Notes under the pieces: model-generated | Told to the model about the DNA's origin: nothing | Seen by the model: the letters and a program-made list of their open reading frames with translations, nothing else | The model's database searches: none | Translations under genes and position numbers: made by a program | Source: Pandoraea vervacti | Lineage (GTDB): Bacteria; Pseudomonadota; Gammaproteobacteria; Burkholderiales; Burkholderiaceae | Assembly: GCF_000934605.2 (NCBI RefSeq) | Contig: NZ_CP010897.2 | Location: forward strand, 4,092,001 to 4,156,000 | DNA length: 64,000 nt | Direction of reading: 5' to 3' | Shown here: piece by piece, positions 51,010 to 60,212 of the stretch | How positions within the stretch are numbered: the first letter of the stretch is position 1 | Layout of the letters: each line of letters starts with the position of its first letter

Positions 51010-51459
51010 TCAGTCGTGCGGCCACAGGAACGATGCGACGGCGTGCCCCTTGGCGGACACCTTCACATCCTTCGTCATGGGCTTGCCGTTGTAGGTGACC
51101 TTCACGGTGTAATTGCCGTCGGGCAACCTCACCAGCATGTACGGGCCTTTCGAGCGCGTGTCGAGCACCGTCGTGCCGCCTTGCATGATCTGCACCTGTG
51201 CGTCGGCAATGTATTCGTTCTTGCCGTCGCCGCGTGCGGCCATCTCGATGGACAGCGGCCAGCGCGAGGCTTCGCGTTTGAAGGTGCCCGATTCGTCACT
51301 GTCGATACCGCCCGAGACGTAGGTCACATTGCCCTGCTGCATCGATGGCGGCAGCGTGCCGTCCTGCGCGTGGGCGATGGAGATACCGCCCAGACTTCCT
51401 GTCAGTGCTGCGGCGGTGGCCGCAGCCACCGTCCAGCGTTGCCATTGTTTCTGCCACAT
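51010..51459 (-). CDS. Secreted protein with a carboxypeptidase-regulatory-like fold
   Basis: The 149-residue product has a Sec signal peptide (about 1-31, cleavage near SIAHAQDG). The rest looks like an Ig-like/CarboxypepD_reg domain: LSIEMAARGDGKNEYIADAQVQIMQGG, then LVRLPDGNYTVKVTYNGKPMTKDVKVSAKG. Function unknown, probably periplasmic. GGGAGG lies before the ATG at 51459. It lies 100 bases downstream of the HtrA gene on the same strand. Confidence 0.75.
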   Translation of the reverse strand: MWQKQWQRWTVAAATAAALTGSLGGISIAHAQDGTLPPSMQQGNVTYVSGGIDSDESGTFKREASRWPLSIEMAARGDGKNEYIADAQVQIMQGGTTVLDTRSKGPYMLVRLPDGNYTVKVTYNGKPMTKDVKVSAKGHAVASFLWPHD

Positions 51460-51560
51460 AGTCAACCTCCCTTGCGTGAATTCACGATACTGGAAGCCCA
51501 TGGCATCCCATGGCGGTCGTGTCGGCGTGAGGCTCGAGGCGCAAGGCATGCGCCGTGTGC

Positions 51561-53114
51561 TCAGCCGAGATCGACCGGGATGAAAATCTGTTGCCCGTCG
51601 CGTTGCACGAGCAACGCGACATTATTGCCCGCCTTCTTGAGCTTCTCGCTCAGTTGCGCGGCGCTCGTGACCGGTGTGCCATTGAGCGAGAGGATGATGT
51701 CGCCCTGCTCCACACCTGCCTGCGCCGCCGGACCGCCGGCCCGTGCGACCAGCAGGCCGTTCGTGACCTGCGCCGCGCGCCTTTCCTGCGGCGAGAGTTC
51801 GCGAACGGCGAGTCCCAGACGGCCGTGCGTCGCCGAATCGTCCGCACTTGCCACGTCCTTCGTCTCGTTGAGCGCCGCGACCTTAATGCTCACATCCTGC
51901 TTCGCGCCATTGCGCCACACCGTGAGCGTGGCTGTCTGCCCCGGACGCATATCCGCAATTTTTTCCGGCAATTGCACCGAATCGTCGATGGTCGTGCCGT
52001 TGACCGCGAGAATCACATCGCCCGGTTTCAGGTCCGACTTCGCCGCCGGGCCGTTCTTGTCGATGGACGACACAAGCGCCCCGGTGGGCTTGGGTAGGCC
52101 GAACGACTTCGCCAGCGACTGATTCACTTCCTGAATCGCCACGCCGATGCGGCCGCGACTCACCTTGCCGTACTGCTGAAGCTGCGTCTTGACCTTCATG
52201 GCCATATCGATCGGGATCGCAAACGACAATCCCTGGAACCCGCCGGTGCGCGAGTAGATCATCGAGTTGATGCCGATGACCTCGCCGTTCAGATTGAACA
52301 GCGGACCGCCCGAATTCCCCGGATTGACCGGCACGTCGGTCTGAATGAACGGCGTGTAGTTCTCGTCCGGCAACGCCCGCGCCTTCGCGGACACGATGCC
52401 TGCGGTCACGGTATTGTCGAAGCCGTACGGCGAGCCGATCGCCACAACCCATTCACCCGCCTTCGACTTCGACGGATCGCCGATCTTCACCGTCGGCAAA
52501 TCCGTGGCGGCAATCTTGAGCAACGCGACGTCGCTCGCCTTGTCGCTGCCCACCACCTTGGCTTTGTACTCGCGCTTGTCGGTGAGTTTCACCGTCACCT
52601 GACTCGCATCGTCCACGACGTGAGCGTTGGTCAGGACATAGCCGTCCGGACTCACGATGAAACCCGAACCGAGGCTGCGCGTCGGCCCGCCGCTGTCGTC
52701 CCCGTCATCGTTGTCGCCGCCATCGTTGCCCGGCGCGCCATAAAAGTGACGGAAGAACTGGAACAGCGGGTCGTTCCGATCCATGCCCGGCGGCAGTTGA
52801 TTGGCCGCCGAGCCTCGTTGCGCCGAAGGTTTCCCATCGTGCGTCACACTGATGTTGACTACGGCGGGTCCGTATTGTTCCGCCAGTTGCGAGAAGTCCG
52901 GCACAAGCATGCGTGGCGCGGTATTCGGCGCATTGGGGGCATTCTGAACGTTGGCCACGGGGGTCGCGGTCGCAGCGCTGGCGGCACTGGCGTCGGTGAC
53001 CATTTCCGAGGCGAGCGGCGCCTGCCAGTGCTGACGTCCGGCGACGTAACCGCCCGTCAGTGCGACGAGTACGGCACTGGCAACCAGCGTACGAGTGAGC
53101 TTCGAGGTCCGCAT
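51561..53114 (-). CDS. Periplasmic serine endoprotease, HtrA/DegP (MucD-like)
   Basis: The 517-residue product has an N-terminal export signal and trypsin-like domain with the His in VLTNAHVVDDA, the Asp in SDVALLKIAA and the Ser in NPGNSGGPLFNLNG. Two PDZ domains follow (GALVSSIDKNGPAAKSDLKPGDVILAVNG, then GLLVARAGGPAAQAGVEQGDIILSLNG). It degrades or refolds misfolded envelope proteins. GGAAGGAG precedes the ATG. A PmrA/QseB-type box lies 55 bases upstream. Confidence 0.95.
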   Translation of the reverse strand: MRTSKLTRTLVASAVLVALTGGYVAGRQHWQAPLASEMVTDASAASAATATPVANVQNAPNAPNTAPRMLVPDFSQLAEQYGPAVVNISVTHDGKPSAQRGSAANQLPPGMDRNDPLFQFFRHFYGAPGNDGGDNDDGDDSGGPTRSLGSGFIVSPDGYVLTNAHVVDDASQVTVKLTDKREYKAKVVGSDKASDVALLKIAATDLPTVKIGDPSKSKAGEWVVAIGSPYGFDNTVTAGIVSAKARALPDENYTPFIQTDVPVNPGNSGGPLFNLNGEVIGINSMIYSRTGGFQGLSFAIPIDMAMKVKTQLQQYGKVSRGRIGVAIQEVNQSLAKSFGLPKPTGALVSSIDKNGPAAKSDLKPGDVILAVNGTTIDDSVQLPEKIADMRPGQTATLTVWRNGAKQDVSIKVAALNETKDVASADDSATHGRLGLAVRELSPQERRAAQVTNGLLVARAGGPAAQAGVEQGDIILSLNGTPVTSAAQLSEKLKKAGNNVALLVQRDGQQIFIPVDLG

Positions 53115-53168
53115 GAGTCTCTCCTTCCGACAACCACGTTTGAATATGACTGCCATCGTAGAGAGGCT

Positions 53169-53185
53169 CCCTTAAGAGAACCTTA
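53169..53185. promoter_or_regulatory. PmrA/QseB-type box upstream of the HtrA gene
   Basis: CTTAAG-AGAAC-CTTAAG is a direct repeat with exactly five bases between half-sites, the known PmrA-type spacing. A PmrA/QseB-like response regulator is encoded 2 kb away. It lies 55 bases upstream of the HtrA start, and TACGAT (minus strand) follows as a possible -10. Confidence 0.6.
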
Positions 53186-53416
53186 AGAAGCGCACCGAGC
53201 CGAGATTCATTGCACGCGGCCACTTTCGTGCGTCGACGTGCGAAGGTCACGCATCGAGCGAGGACAAGCGCAATCATTGCGCGCTATGCGTGACGACTGC
53301 ATGCGTTTGAAGGCGCAACTCGCGTGGTTCGCCTTGCGGATGAGGGCCACCGTTGCCTACGGTGGCGTAGTGGCGCAATCCCGCGCCGCAAGTATTCGTC
53401 TTCAGGAGAAGTCGCT

Positions 53417-53806
53417 ATGGCTATGCAAATCGATCGTCACGTTTGCCGAATGCTCCGCTGGACGGGGGCCGCCGGCGCCGTCGTGTGTCTGGCATTCGTC
53501 ACGACCGCACACGCGGCGTCGGGCAACGGTAACGGCACGGGGACGCAAGGCCCTGCTGAGTCGATGCCGACGCAGGGACCGATGTCAGGCCAGATGCAGG
53601 GGCAGAACACCTGCCCGACCGATGCGCCTGCCGATCAGGCGCTCGTGGGCAAGTCGCTCACGGAAGCGAAATCAATGCTGCGGGGATGCCCGTGGCGCAT
53701 CGGCATGCAAGACGGCAAGGCCATGCCGACCACACGCGACCATCGCCCGGATCGCCGCACGCTCACCATCGAGCACGACAAGGTGACGGAAGTCACGCGC
53801 GGATAA
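53417..53806 (+). CDS. Secreted I78-type peptidase inhibitor
   Basis: The 129-residue product has a Sec signal peptide (about 1-33, VCLAFVTTAHAAS), a Gly/Gln/Pro-rich linker, and a C-terminal domain reading QALVGKSLTEAKSMLRGCPWRI, then TRDHRPDRRTLTIEHDKVTEVTRG. The LVGK and DxRPDRxTLxxD pattern matches Inhibitor_I78. It is divergent from the HtrA protease gene, suggesting a protease-inhibitor relationship in the periplasm. AGGAGA precedes the start. Confidence 0.72.
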   Translation: MAMQIDRHVCRMLRWTGAAGAVVCLAFVTTAHAASGNGNGTGTQGPAESMPTQGPMSGQMQGQNTCPTDAPADQALVGKSLTEAKSMLRGCPWRIGMQDGKAMPTTRDHRPDRRTLTIEHDKVTEVTRG

Positions 53807-53857
53807 GCGTCTGGGCCAACCGTCAATGGGGTGCCGGTGGCGACGCCGGCACCGAAA

Positions 53858-55282
53858 TCAAAGCGCGGGAGGCGCCGAGGTCGCGCCACCGAAACTCACC
53901 CGCACGCGCAGCCCGTGGCCGTTGCGGGCATCGAACAACTCCACGTGCGCGCCATGCGCCCGGGCAATGTTGCGCACGATGGCAAGCCCAAGACCGCTGC
54001 CTTGCGCGCGCGGCGCGGCGACCTCCTCGTGAGCCGACGCAGAGATGACCGACGAGGTAGCTGACGATGAGATGGCTGACGACGGCGCGTTCTCTGCCGT
54101 CGCGGCCCCGCCGCGGAAGAAACGGTCGAACACCCGCTCTCGCTCGGCAGATGGAATGCCCGGACCGGTGTCTTCGATTTCGACGACGGGCGACGGCAGC
54201 GCCGACACCAGACGCACATCCACATGCCCGCCGCGCGGTGTGTATTTCAGTGCGTTATCGACGAGATTGCCGAAGAGCGTCTGTAACGCGTTGGCATCGG
54301 CGTGCACGCGGGCGACGGCGGCCAGTGCATCCGGGGCATCGAGCCCCAGATCGATACCTTGCGCGACAGCGAGCGCCGCATGATGGGCCACCACGTCGCG
54401 CAGCAGCGGCACTAACGGCAAATCGACGAATGCGGCGGCAGCGCGCGCGGCGTCAGGCTCCTGACGCGCCAACGTCAGCAATTGCGCCACCATGTGAGAT
54501 GCGCGTCGCACGCCCTCGCGCAGATCGCGCATCGCTTCGGCGCGCGCCGCTTCCGTATCGGCGCGCTCGAGCAACTGCACCTGAAGCTGCAACGCGGCCA
54601 GCGGCGTTCGAAGTTCGTGCGCGGCGTCCGCTACGAAGGCCTTTTGCTGCACCAGCGCCTCATCGAGCCGACCGAGCAGACTGTTCAGTGCGCGCACGAG
54701 CGGCCGCACTTCGTCCGGCAGTCCCGCTTCGGGGAACGCTTCGAGCGCCCCCGGTGCACGGGCGTCGAGCGCCTTCGTCACCCGACGCAGCGGACGCAGT
54801 CCGCGCCCCACCACAATCCACACGAGCAACCCGAGCAGCGGCATCGCCACAACCAGCGGCAGCAGGGTGCGCAACGCCATCGAGACGGCAAGCGAATCGC
54901 GAATGACCATCGGCTGCGCGAGCTGCACGACGTTGTCGCCGACGCGCGCCGCGTAGACGCGCCAGTCGCCCGCCGGGGTCTGCACGGTGGTGAAGCCGAG
55001 TTCCGCGCGCGGCGGCAACGGCGTGCGCGGATGCGAGTAATACAGCTCCACGCCGTTGCGGCTCCATATCTGGATCACGAGACCTTCCGTGTCGTTATGC
55101 TCGCCCGGTACGCTCGAAAACGATTCGGCCGGCAACGACAAGGCCATCTGCTGCAACTGGAAATCGAACAGCTCATTGGCCTCGGTGCGCGCCTGACGGA
55201 AGATCGCGATGCCTGCGAGCACCAGCGCGAGGGTCAGCGTCAGCAACAGGCCAACGAGAAGGCGGCGACGTATCGAGCGCAT
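53858..55282 (-). CDS. Sensor histidine kinase (QseC/PmrB-like)
   Basis: The 474-residue product has two transmembrane helices (about 8-28 and 160-180) around a periplasmic sensor, a HAMP linker, an H-box FVADAAHELRTPLAALQLQVQLL, an N-box NLVDNALKYTPRGGHVDV, and G-boxes EDTGPGIPSAERERVFDRFFRG and GLGLAIVRNIARAHG. A low-complexity Ser/Ala insert (about 415-440) interrupts the ATPase domain. The start overlaps the response-regulator stop by one base. Confidence 0.92.
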   Translation of the reverse strand: MRSIRRRLLVGLLLTLTLALVLAGIAIFRQARTEANELFDFQLQQMALSLPAESFSSVPGEHNDTEGLVIQIWSRNGVELYYSHPRTPLPPRAELGFTTVQTPAGDWRVYAARVGDNVVQLAQPMVIRDSLAVSMALRTLLPLVVAMPLLGLLVWIVVGRGLRPLRRVTKALDARAPGALEAFPEAGLPDEVRPLVRALNSLLGRLDEALVQQKAFVADAAHELRTPLAALQLQVQLLERADTEAARAEAMRDLREGVRRASHMVAQLLTLARQEPDAARAAAAFVDLPLVPLLRDVVAHHAALAVAQGIDLGLDAPDALAAVARVHADANALQTLFGNLVDNALKYTPRGGHVDVRLVSALPSPVVEIEDTGPGIPSAERERVFDRFFRGGAATAENAPSSAISSSATSSVISASAHEEVAAPRAQGSGLGLAIVRNIARAHGAHVELFDARNGHGLRVRVSFGGATSAPPAL

Positions 55283-55974
55283 CAGTTCGCCTCCGAGGCG
55301 TTGTCCGCGTCACTCGTTTTGGCCGGCATCATGTATCCGACGCCACGCACGGTACGAATCGCATCGGGCCCGAGTTTCTTGCGCAAGCCGTGAATGTGCA
55401 CTTCGACGGCATTGCTCGCCACCTCTTCGCCCCAGCCATAGATGCGCTCTTCGAGTTGGGTCTTCGACAACACGGCCCCCGGACGATTGAGCAAGGCTTC
55501 GAGCACGGCGTATTCGCGCGCGGAGAGCGCGACGGGCGTGCCGTCGCACGATACCTGACGCGTAGCGGGATCCAGCACGATCCCGCCATGACGCAACAGC
55601 GGTTCGCTGCGCCCTGCCTGGCGCCGCACGAGCGCGCGCAGGCGTGCGGCGAGTTCATCGAGATCGAACGGTTTGACGAGGTAATCGTCGGCCCCCGCGT
55701 CGAGACCCTTGACGCGATCGGCCACCGCGTCGCGCGCGGTGGCGATCAGCACCGGCAGCGTCTGGCCGCGCGCACGCAAGGTGCGTAGCACGTCGATGCC
55801 GTCACGACGCGGCAGACCGAGATCCAGCAACAACGCGTCGTACGTCTCGACGGCGAGCGCATCGAGTGCGCGCTGCCCGTCACCGACATGGTCGACGGTC
55901 CAACCGTCCTGACGCAGCCCCTTCGCGACGGCCGTGGCGATCATCGCATCGTCTTCCACCAACAGAATTCGCAT
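55282..55974 (-). CDS. OmpR-family response regulator (QseB/PmrA-like)
   Basis: The 230-residue product begins MRILLVEDDAMIATAVAKGLRQDGW. The phospho-acceptor Asp lies in YDALLLDLGLPRRDGIDVL, the Lys in GADDYLVKPFDLDEL, and a C-terminal winged helix follows (REYAVLEALLNRPGAVLSKTQLEERIYGWGEEVASNAVEVHIHGLRKKLG). It resembles QseB/PmrA/TctD. It may bind the CTTAAG-N5-CTTAAG box near the HtrA gene. Confidence 0.93.
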   Translation of the reverse strand: MRILLVEDDAMIATAVAKGLRQDGWTVDHVGDGQRALDALAVETYDALLLDLGLPRRDGIDVLRTLRARGQTLPVLIATARDAVADRVKGLDAGADDYLVKPFDLDELAARLRALVRRQAGRSEPLLRHGGIVLDPATRQVSCDGTPVALSAREYAVLEALLNRPGAVLSKTQLEERIYGWGEEVASNAVEVHIHGLRKKLGPDAIRTVRGVGYMMPAKTSDADNASEAN

Positions 55975-56394
55975 GAATCAGGCACCGTTATATGCGTTGC
56001 TCGGGACGTCTTCGAAAATCCATGCCATCTCGCACGATGTTGCCTTCGAGTGACACTCCGTCCGAATTCGCCTCATTGTAGCGACAGTTCGTTGCAGGCC
56101 GGACTTACAATGTCACGCATGCGCCGCGCGCTCAGACGCACGCGCGGCTGCCCTCATTGCTTAAGATTGCTGCGTCGCCGCGTTCGCCCAGGGATGTGCG
56201 TGCCACTCGCGCATTCGGCCCTGCGGTCTCGCTGTGCGCAACACTGGAGAAATTCGCCCGTCATGCGCGTGTCCCACTTCACAGGCCTTTACCGCCTTTA
56301 CCACCTTTACCGCCTTTACCGCCTATCCAGCACCTCCCGCCCCGACTCGCGTCCCTTCCTTCCCGCCTCCGGTTCGTCTCGCACCGGCGCCGCC
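55975..56394. other. Region between the two-component genes and dacB
   Basis: About 420 bases. An inverted repeat CATTGTA (56074-56080) and TACAATG (56106-56112) lies in it, as well as a lone CTTAAG half-site at 56160-56165. A 9-bp repeat TTTACCGCC runs four times at 56288-56323; it may be coding if dacB begins at 56263. Confidence 0.5.
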
Positions 56395-57951
56395 ATGGGT
56401 GGGCTTGCCGATGCCACTCGCATCGCGCGTGCGGGCGTGACGACAGTGGCGATACTGAGCGCAGCGCTGGCCGTGGCTATGGCCGTAAGTGCGCCGGCGC
56501 AAGCCAAGCCGGCCAAGATTGCGAAGAAGGCCCCCAGGGTGCCGGTCACTGCGGCGCACGCCACCCCGCTGCCGCCACCGCTGGCGCGCGCGCTCGCCAC
56601 GAGCCAGGTCCCGCCCTCGCATGTCAGCGTGATCGTTGCGAAGGTCGACAATCCGTTGCAGACGCGCGGCGCGATTCCCGCCCCGATGCTCGCGCTCAAC
56701 CCCAACGTGCCTCGCAATCCGGCCTCGACGATGAAACTCGTCACGACGATTGCCGCACTGGACATGCTGGGTCCCGATTACCGCTGGCGCACGCAGGCGT
56801 TCACCGACGGTCAGTCGGACGGCCGCACGCTCAACGGCAATCTGTACTTCAAGGGCACAGGCGACCCGAAGCTGGTGCCGGAAGAGATGGAGAAGTTCAT
56901 CGCGGAACTGCACAACGCGGGCGTGACGAACCTCAACGGCGACATCGTGCTCGACCGCTCGGCTTACAGCGCGGATATCGGCGCGCAGGGTCCGATCGAT
57001 GGCGATGCCGATCGTCCCTACAACGTGGCGCCGGACCCGCTGCTGTACTCGTTCAAGGCGATGTCGTTTACGTTCACGAGCAATCCCAACGGCACGGTCG
57101 ACGTCGGTGTGCTGCCGCCGCTGGCGAACTTGCAGGTCGCCAACGAGATGTCGTCGGCAGCTGCCGGCAATTGCGGCGACTGGCTGGCCCGCATCCATCC
57201 TTCCGTGAGCACGACCGCCGACGGCGCTTATCTCGCGCACTTCTCGGGACCGTACCCGGCGTCTTGCGAAGACAAGGGATGGAATATTGCCGCCCCCGAT
57301 CGCGACCGCTTCTTCCTCGGTGGCTTTCGTGCCTTGTGGCAGGCCTCCGGCGGACAGTTCAACGGCAATGTGCGTACCGGGGTCGTGCCGCCCGGCGCGC
57401 GACTGCTCGTCACGCATCGCGGTCAGACGCTGGCCGAAGTCGTGCACGACATGAACAAGTTCAGCAACAACGTCATGGCGCGGCAACTCTTCCTCACGCT
57501 GGGACTGGCCGCCGACGGCAAGACGCCGGCGAGCATCGCGCGCTCGCGCGACGTCCTCGGTCGCTGGCTCGACAAGAACGATCTCGCCATGCCCAGCCTC
57601 GTCGTGGAGAACGGCTCGGGACTCTCGCGCGTGGAACGCATCAGCGCCATGGAGCTGGCGCGGCTGCTGCAACACGGCATCAACAGTCCGACCGGGCAGG
57701 TGCTCGTCGAGTCGATGCCGACCGTCGGCGTGGACGGCACCATGCGCAACCGTCTGACCAATCGCGACGTGGCGGGCAACGCCCATGTGAAGACGGGCAC
57801 GCTCGACGATGTGAGTGCGGTCGCGGGCTACGTGGCCACCCGCTCGGGCAGCACGTATGTCGTGGTGTCGCTGGTCAACGATCCCCGCGCGAGCAACGCA
57901 CGCGGCTTCAACGACGCGCTCATCTCGTGGGTGTACGAAAACGCCCCGTGA
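56395..57951 (+). CDS. dacB: D-alanyl-D-alanine carboxypeptidase/endopeptidase (PBP4)
   Basis: The product is about 518 residues and belongs to peptidase family S13. The SxxK motif is NPASTMKLVTTIAAL, SxN lies in MNKFSNNVMARQLFL, and KTG lies in AHVKTGTLDDVSAVAGY. A signal peptide with cleavage after AVSAPAQA is present. It trims and cuts peptidoglycan cross-links in the periplasm. ATG at 56395 has no Shine-Dalgarno; ATG at 56263 has GGAGAA upstream and would add 44 residues encoded partly by the TTTACCGCC repeat. Confidence 0.92.
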   Translation: MGGLADATRIARAGVTTVAILSAALAVAMAVSAPAQAKPAKIAKKAPRVPVTAAHATPLPPPLARALATSQVPPSHVSVIVAKVDNPLQTRGAIPAPMLALNPNVPRNPASTMKLVTTIAALDMLGPDYRWRTQAFTDGQSDGRTLNGNLYFKGTGDPKLVPEEMEKFIAELHNAGVTNLNGDIVLDRSAYSADIGAQGPIDGDADRPYNVAPDPLLYSFKAMSFTFTSNPNGTVDVGVLPPLANLQVANEMSSAAAGNCGDWLARIHPSVSTTADGAYLAHFSGPYPASCEDKGWNIAAPDRDRFFLGGFRALWQASGGQFNGNVRTGVVPPGARLLVTHRGQTLAEVVHDMNKFSNNVMARQLFLTLGLAADGKTPASIARSRDVLGRWLDKNDLAMPSLVVENGSGLSRVERISAMELARLLQHGINSPTGQVLVESMPTVGVDGTMRNRLTNRDVAGNAHVKTGTLDDVSAVAGYVATRSGSTYVVVSLVNDPRASNARGFNDALISWVYENAP

Positions 57952-58196
57952 CAAAGTCTTACGGCTCCATGCCCCCCTCTCCCCCAGCTCCCCCCTCTCC
58001 CTGACGTCATCGTGACCAAGGATCGGGGGTGGGCGGACAGGCCCCGCCCTCCGGACATTTGACGTTTCCTTCTAACCACCACGCCGACACCCCGCATTCG
58101 CGTCAGAATAGACGCTCCACCGGTGTCACCCGCGCCAGCCCAACGAGATGCGGGGACACCGGTTCAGATGACCCCATCGTGAGGAGACGCGAGGTC

Positions 58197-59324
58197 ATGA
58201 ACGTCGAGTTGATTCTGCTGGCGCTCGCGCCGGTATTCGTGCTGTGCATCGGCATCGAGGCCTGGTATTGGCGGCGTCGGCGCCCCGGCATGTACAGTCT
58301 GCGCGACACGCTCAGCAATGCCACGCTCGCCCTCATGCATCAGGGGGCGGACAAGCTGGCATGGCTGCTCATCGTGCCCTTCTACGGGTGGCTCTACGAT
58401 CACTACCGCGTCTACACGATGCCCGCCGGATGGGTCGGCTTCGTGCTCCTGTTCCTCGTGCAGGACTTCCTCTACTACGTATTTCACCGCGCAAGCCATC
58501 GCATCCGCTGGTTATGGGCTGCACATGTGGTGCATCACTCCTCGGAGCGCCTGAACCTGTCGACGGCCTTCCGACAGAGCCTGATGTATCCGGTGGCGGG
58601 CATGTGGCTGTTCTGGACACCGATGGCGCTCATCGGCTTCACGCCGGTCCAGATCGTGGGCGTGGTGCTCCTGAATCTCGCCTTTCAGTTCTTCGTGCAT
58701 ACGCAGGCGATTCCGAAGCTGGGCTGGCTGGAGTATGTGCTCAACACGCCCTCGATCCACCGGGCGCATCACGCGCGCAATCCGCGCTATATCGACCGGA
58801 ATTACGCGGGCGTGCTCGTCATCTGGGATCGTCTGTTCGGGTCCTACGTCGAGGAGAGCGACGCCGAGCCTTGCGAGTTCGGCATCGTCGACCCGATTCA
58901 TACGCACAATCCGATCACGCTGACGTTTCACGAATGGCGTGCGATGGCACGCGACGTCGTCACGATGCCGGGCTGGCGCAACAAGGGGATGGCGCTGTTC
59001 GGGCCACCGGAGTGGCGACGTGCGAGAGCGGGCACGCAGGGGCGCGACGGAACCCATGCCGGCAGCGGTGACGGAAGCGGCGTCGGAAGCCGTGACGCGA
59101 TCAGTCACGAAAGCGGCGCGGGAAAGCGCGCCGGAATCGGGACGTTGACGAGCGCCTCAGGCGCGTTCGAAGGCGGCGGCGGCGCGTCCGAGCCGGTCGC
59201 CGACAGCGGCCCACTCGGGCGTGTCGGGCAGTCGTTCGAACAGAATGTGCGTGACGTTGGCGCGATCGAGGCGTCGCAGCATCGCGTACAAATCGGTCGC
59301 GAGCGCGGCGGGCGTGGCCGGTAA
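58197..59324 (+). CDS. Sterol desaturase/fatty acid hydroxylase family protein
   Basis: The 375-residue membrane protein has several hydrophobic helices and the di-iron His clusters HRASHR (about residue 97), HVVHHS (about 112-117) and HRAHHARN (about 183-190), the fatty acid hydroxylase pattern. Its substrate is unknown. The last 55 or so residues are low-complexity, Gly/Ala/Ser-rich and antisense to the 3' end of sua5, so the tail is probably a recent extension. GAGGAG precedes the start. Confidence 0.87.
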   Translation: MNVELILLALAPVFVLCIGIEAWYWRRRRPGMYSLRDTLSNATLALMHQGADKLAWLLIVPFYGWLYDHYRVYTMPAGWVGFVLLFLVQDFLYYVFHRASHRIRWLWAAHVVHHSSERLNLSTAFRQSLMYPVAGMWLFWTPMALIGFTPVQIVGVVLLNLAFQFFVHTQAIPKLGWLEYVLNTPSIHRAHHARNPRYIDRNYAGVLVIWDRLFGSYVEESDAEPCEFGIVDPIHTHNPITLTFHEWRAMARDVVTMPGWRNKGMALFGPPEWRRARAGTQGRDGTHAGSGDGSGVGSRDAISHESGAGKRAGIGTLTSASGAFEGGGGASEPVADSGPLGRVGQSFEQNVRDVGAIEASQHRVQIGRERGGRGR

Positions 59325-60209
59325 TACGATCTTCACGACATCGTCGGAGGCGGCAATGGCGGCCGGCAGCGTCGCCAGCGTGGGCGCGAAGGCCACCACC
59401 GCGACACGCTCACCCGCCGGGTGTACCGCGAGGGCTGCCGCGAACTGGCCGGCGTCGCACAGATACAGGGGCGTGCGTGGCGCATAGTGCGCCTTGAGCG
59501 TGCCCGATGCGCGCGGCGCATCGTTGTCCTGCCCCGGCAGGCGCGGCATTTGCCCAAGCACCTCGGCGATCTGCGCCGGGGTGATATGGCCCGGGCGCAG
59601 CAACGCCGGGAAGCCACGCGACAGATCGACGATCGTCGATTCGATGCCGACGGCGGCCTCGCCACCATCGAGCACATGCACGCTCACGCCGGGCAGGCCG
59701 GCGAACTCGTCACGCACGTGCTGTGCAGCGGTCGGGCTTACCTGACCGAAGCGATTGGCCGACGGTGCGGCCACTCCGCCCTGCCCGCCCTTGATGCGCT
59801 CGAATTCACGCAGCAACGCCTGCGCCACCGGATGCGACGGACAACGCAGGCCGACCGAATCCTGGCCGCCGGAAACAGCGTCGGGGATATGCGGCGCGCG
59901 CTTGAGAATGAGGGTAAGCGGGCCGGGCCAGAACGCGTCCATCAGCTTGCGCGCCGCAGGCGTGACGTCGTCGCTCCAGTAGCCGGGATCGCCATCCGGC
60001 GAAAAGTGCACGATGACCGGATGATTGGCCGGACGCCCTTTCGCCGCGTAAATGGCCGCCACGGCGGCCGGATTCTCGGCGTCGCCGCCCAGGCCATAAA
60101 CCGTTTCCGTCGGGAACGCGACCAGTTCGCCCGCGGCCAGTCGTTCGGCAGCTTGCGTAATCGCGTCAGCCGGCGGCATGACGATGCGCGGCACGTCGGG
60201 CGGGTTCAT
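59157..60209 (-). CDS. L-threonylcarbamoyladenylate synthase (Sua5 type)
   Basis: The 350-residue product has the YrdC domain (LVAFPTETVYGLGGDAENPAAVAAIYAAKGRPANHPVIVHF, SANRFGQVSPT) plus a C-terminal Sua5 domain (ASGTLKAHYAPRTPLYL). It makes threonylcarbamoyl-AMP for t6A37 in tRNA. It functionally pairs with tcdA at the left of the window, which uses t6A as its substrate. It lies three bases after purK, in the purine operon. Confidence 0.94.
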   Translation of the reverse strand: MNPPDVPRIVMPPADAITQAAERLAAGELVAFPTETVYGLGGDAENPAAVAAIYAAKGRPANHPVIVHFSPDGDPGYWSDDVTPAARKLMDAFWPGPLTLILKRAPHIPDAVSGGQDSVGLRCPSHPVAQALLREFERIKGGQGGVAAPSANRFGQVSPTAAQHVRDEFAGLPGVSVHVLDGGEAAVGIESTIVDLSRGFPALLRPGHITPAQIAEVLGQMPRLPGQDNDAPRASGTLKAHYAPRTPLYLCDAGQFAAALAVHPAGERVAVVAFAPTLATLPAAIAASDDVVKIVLPATPAALATDLYAMLRRLDRANVTHILFERLPDTPEWAAVGDRLGRAAAAFERA

Positions 60210-60212
60210 CGT

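Noticed and set aside
50806..51094. Open frames with LPGYCLGIAWV repeats
   Set aside because: They are produced by the 11-bp tandem array and have no independent coding support.
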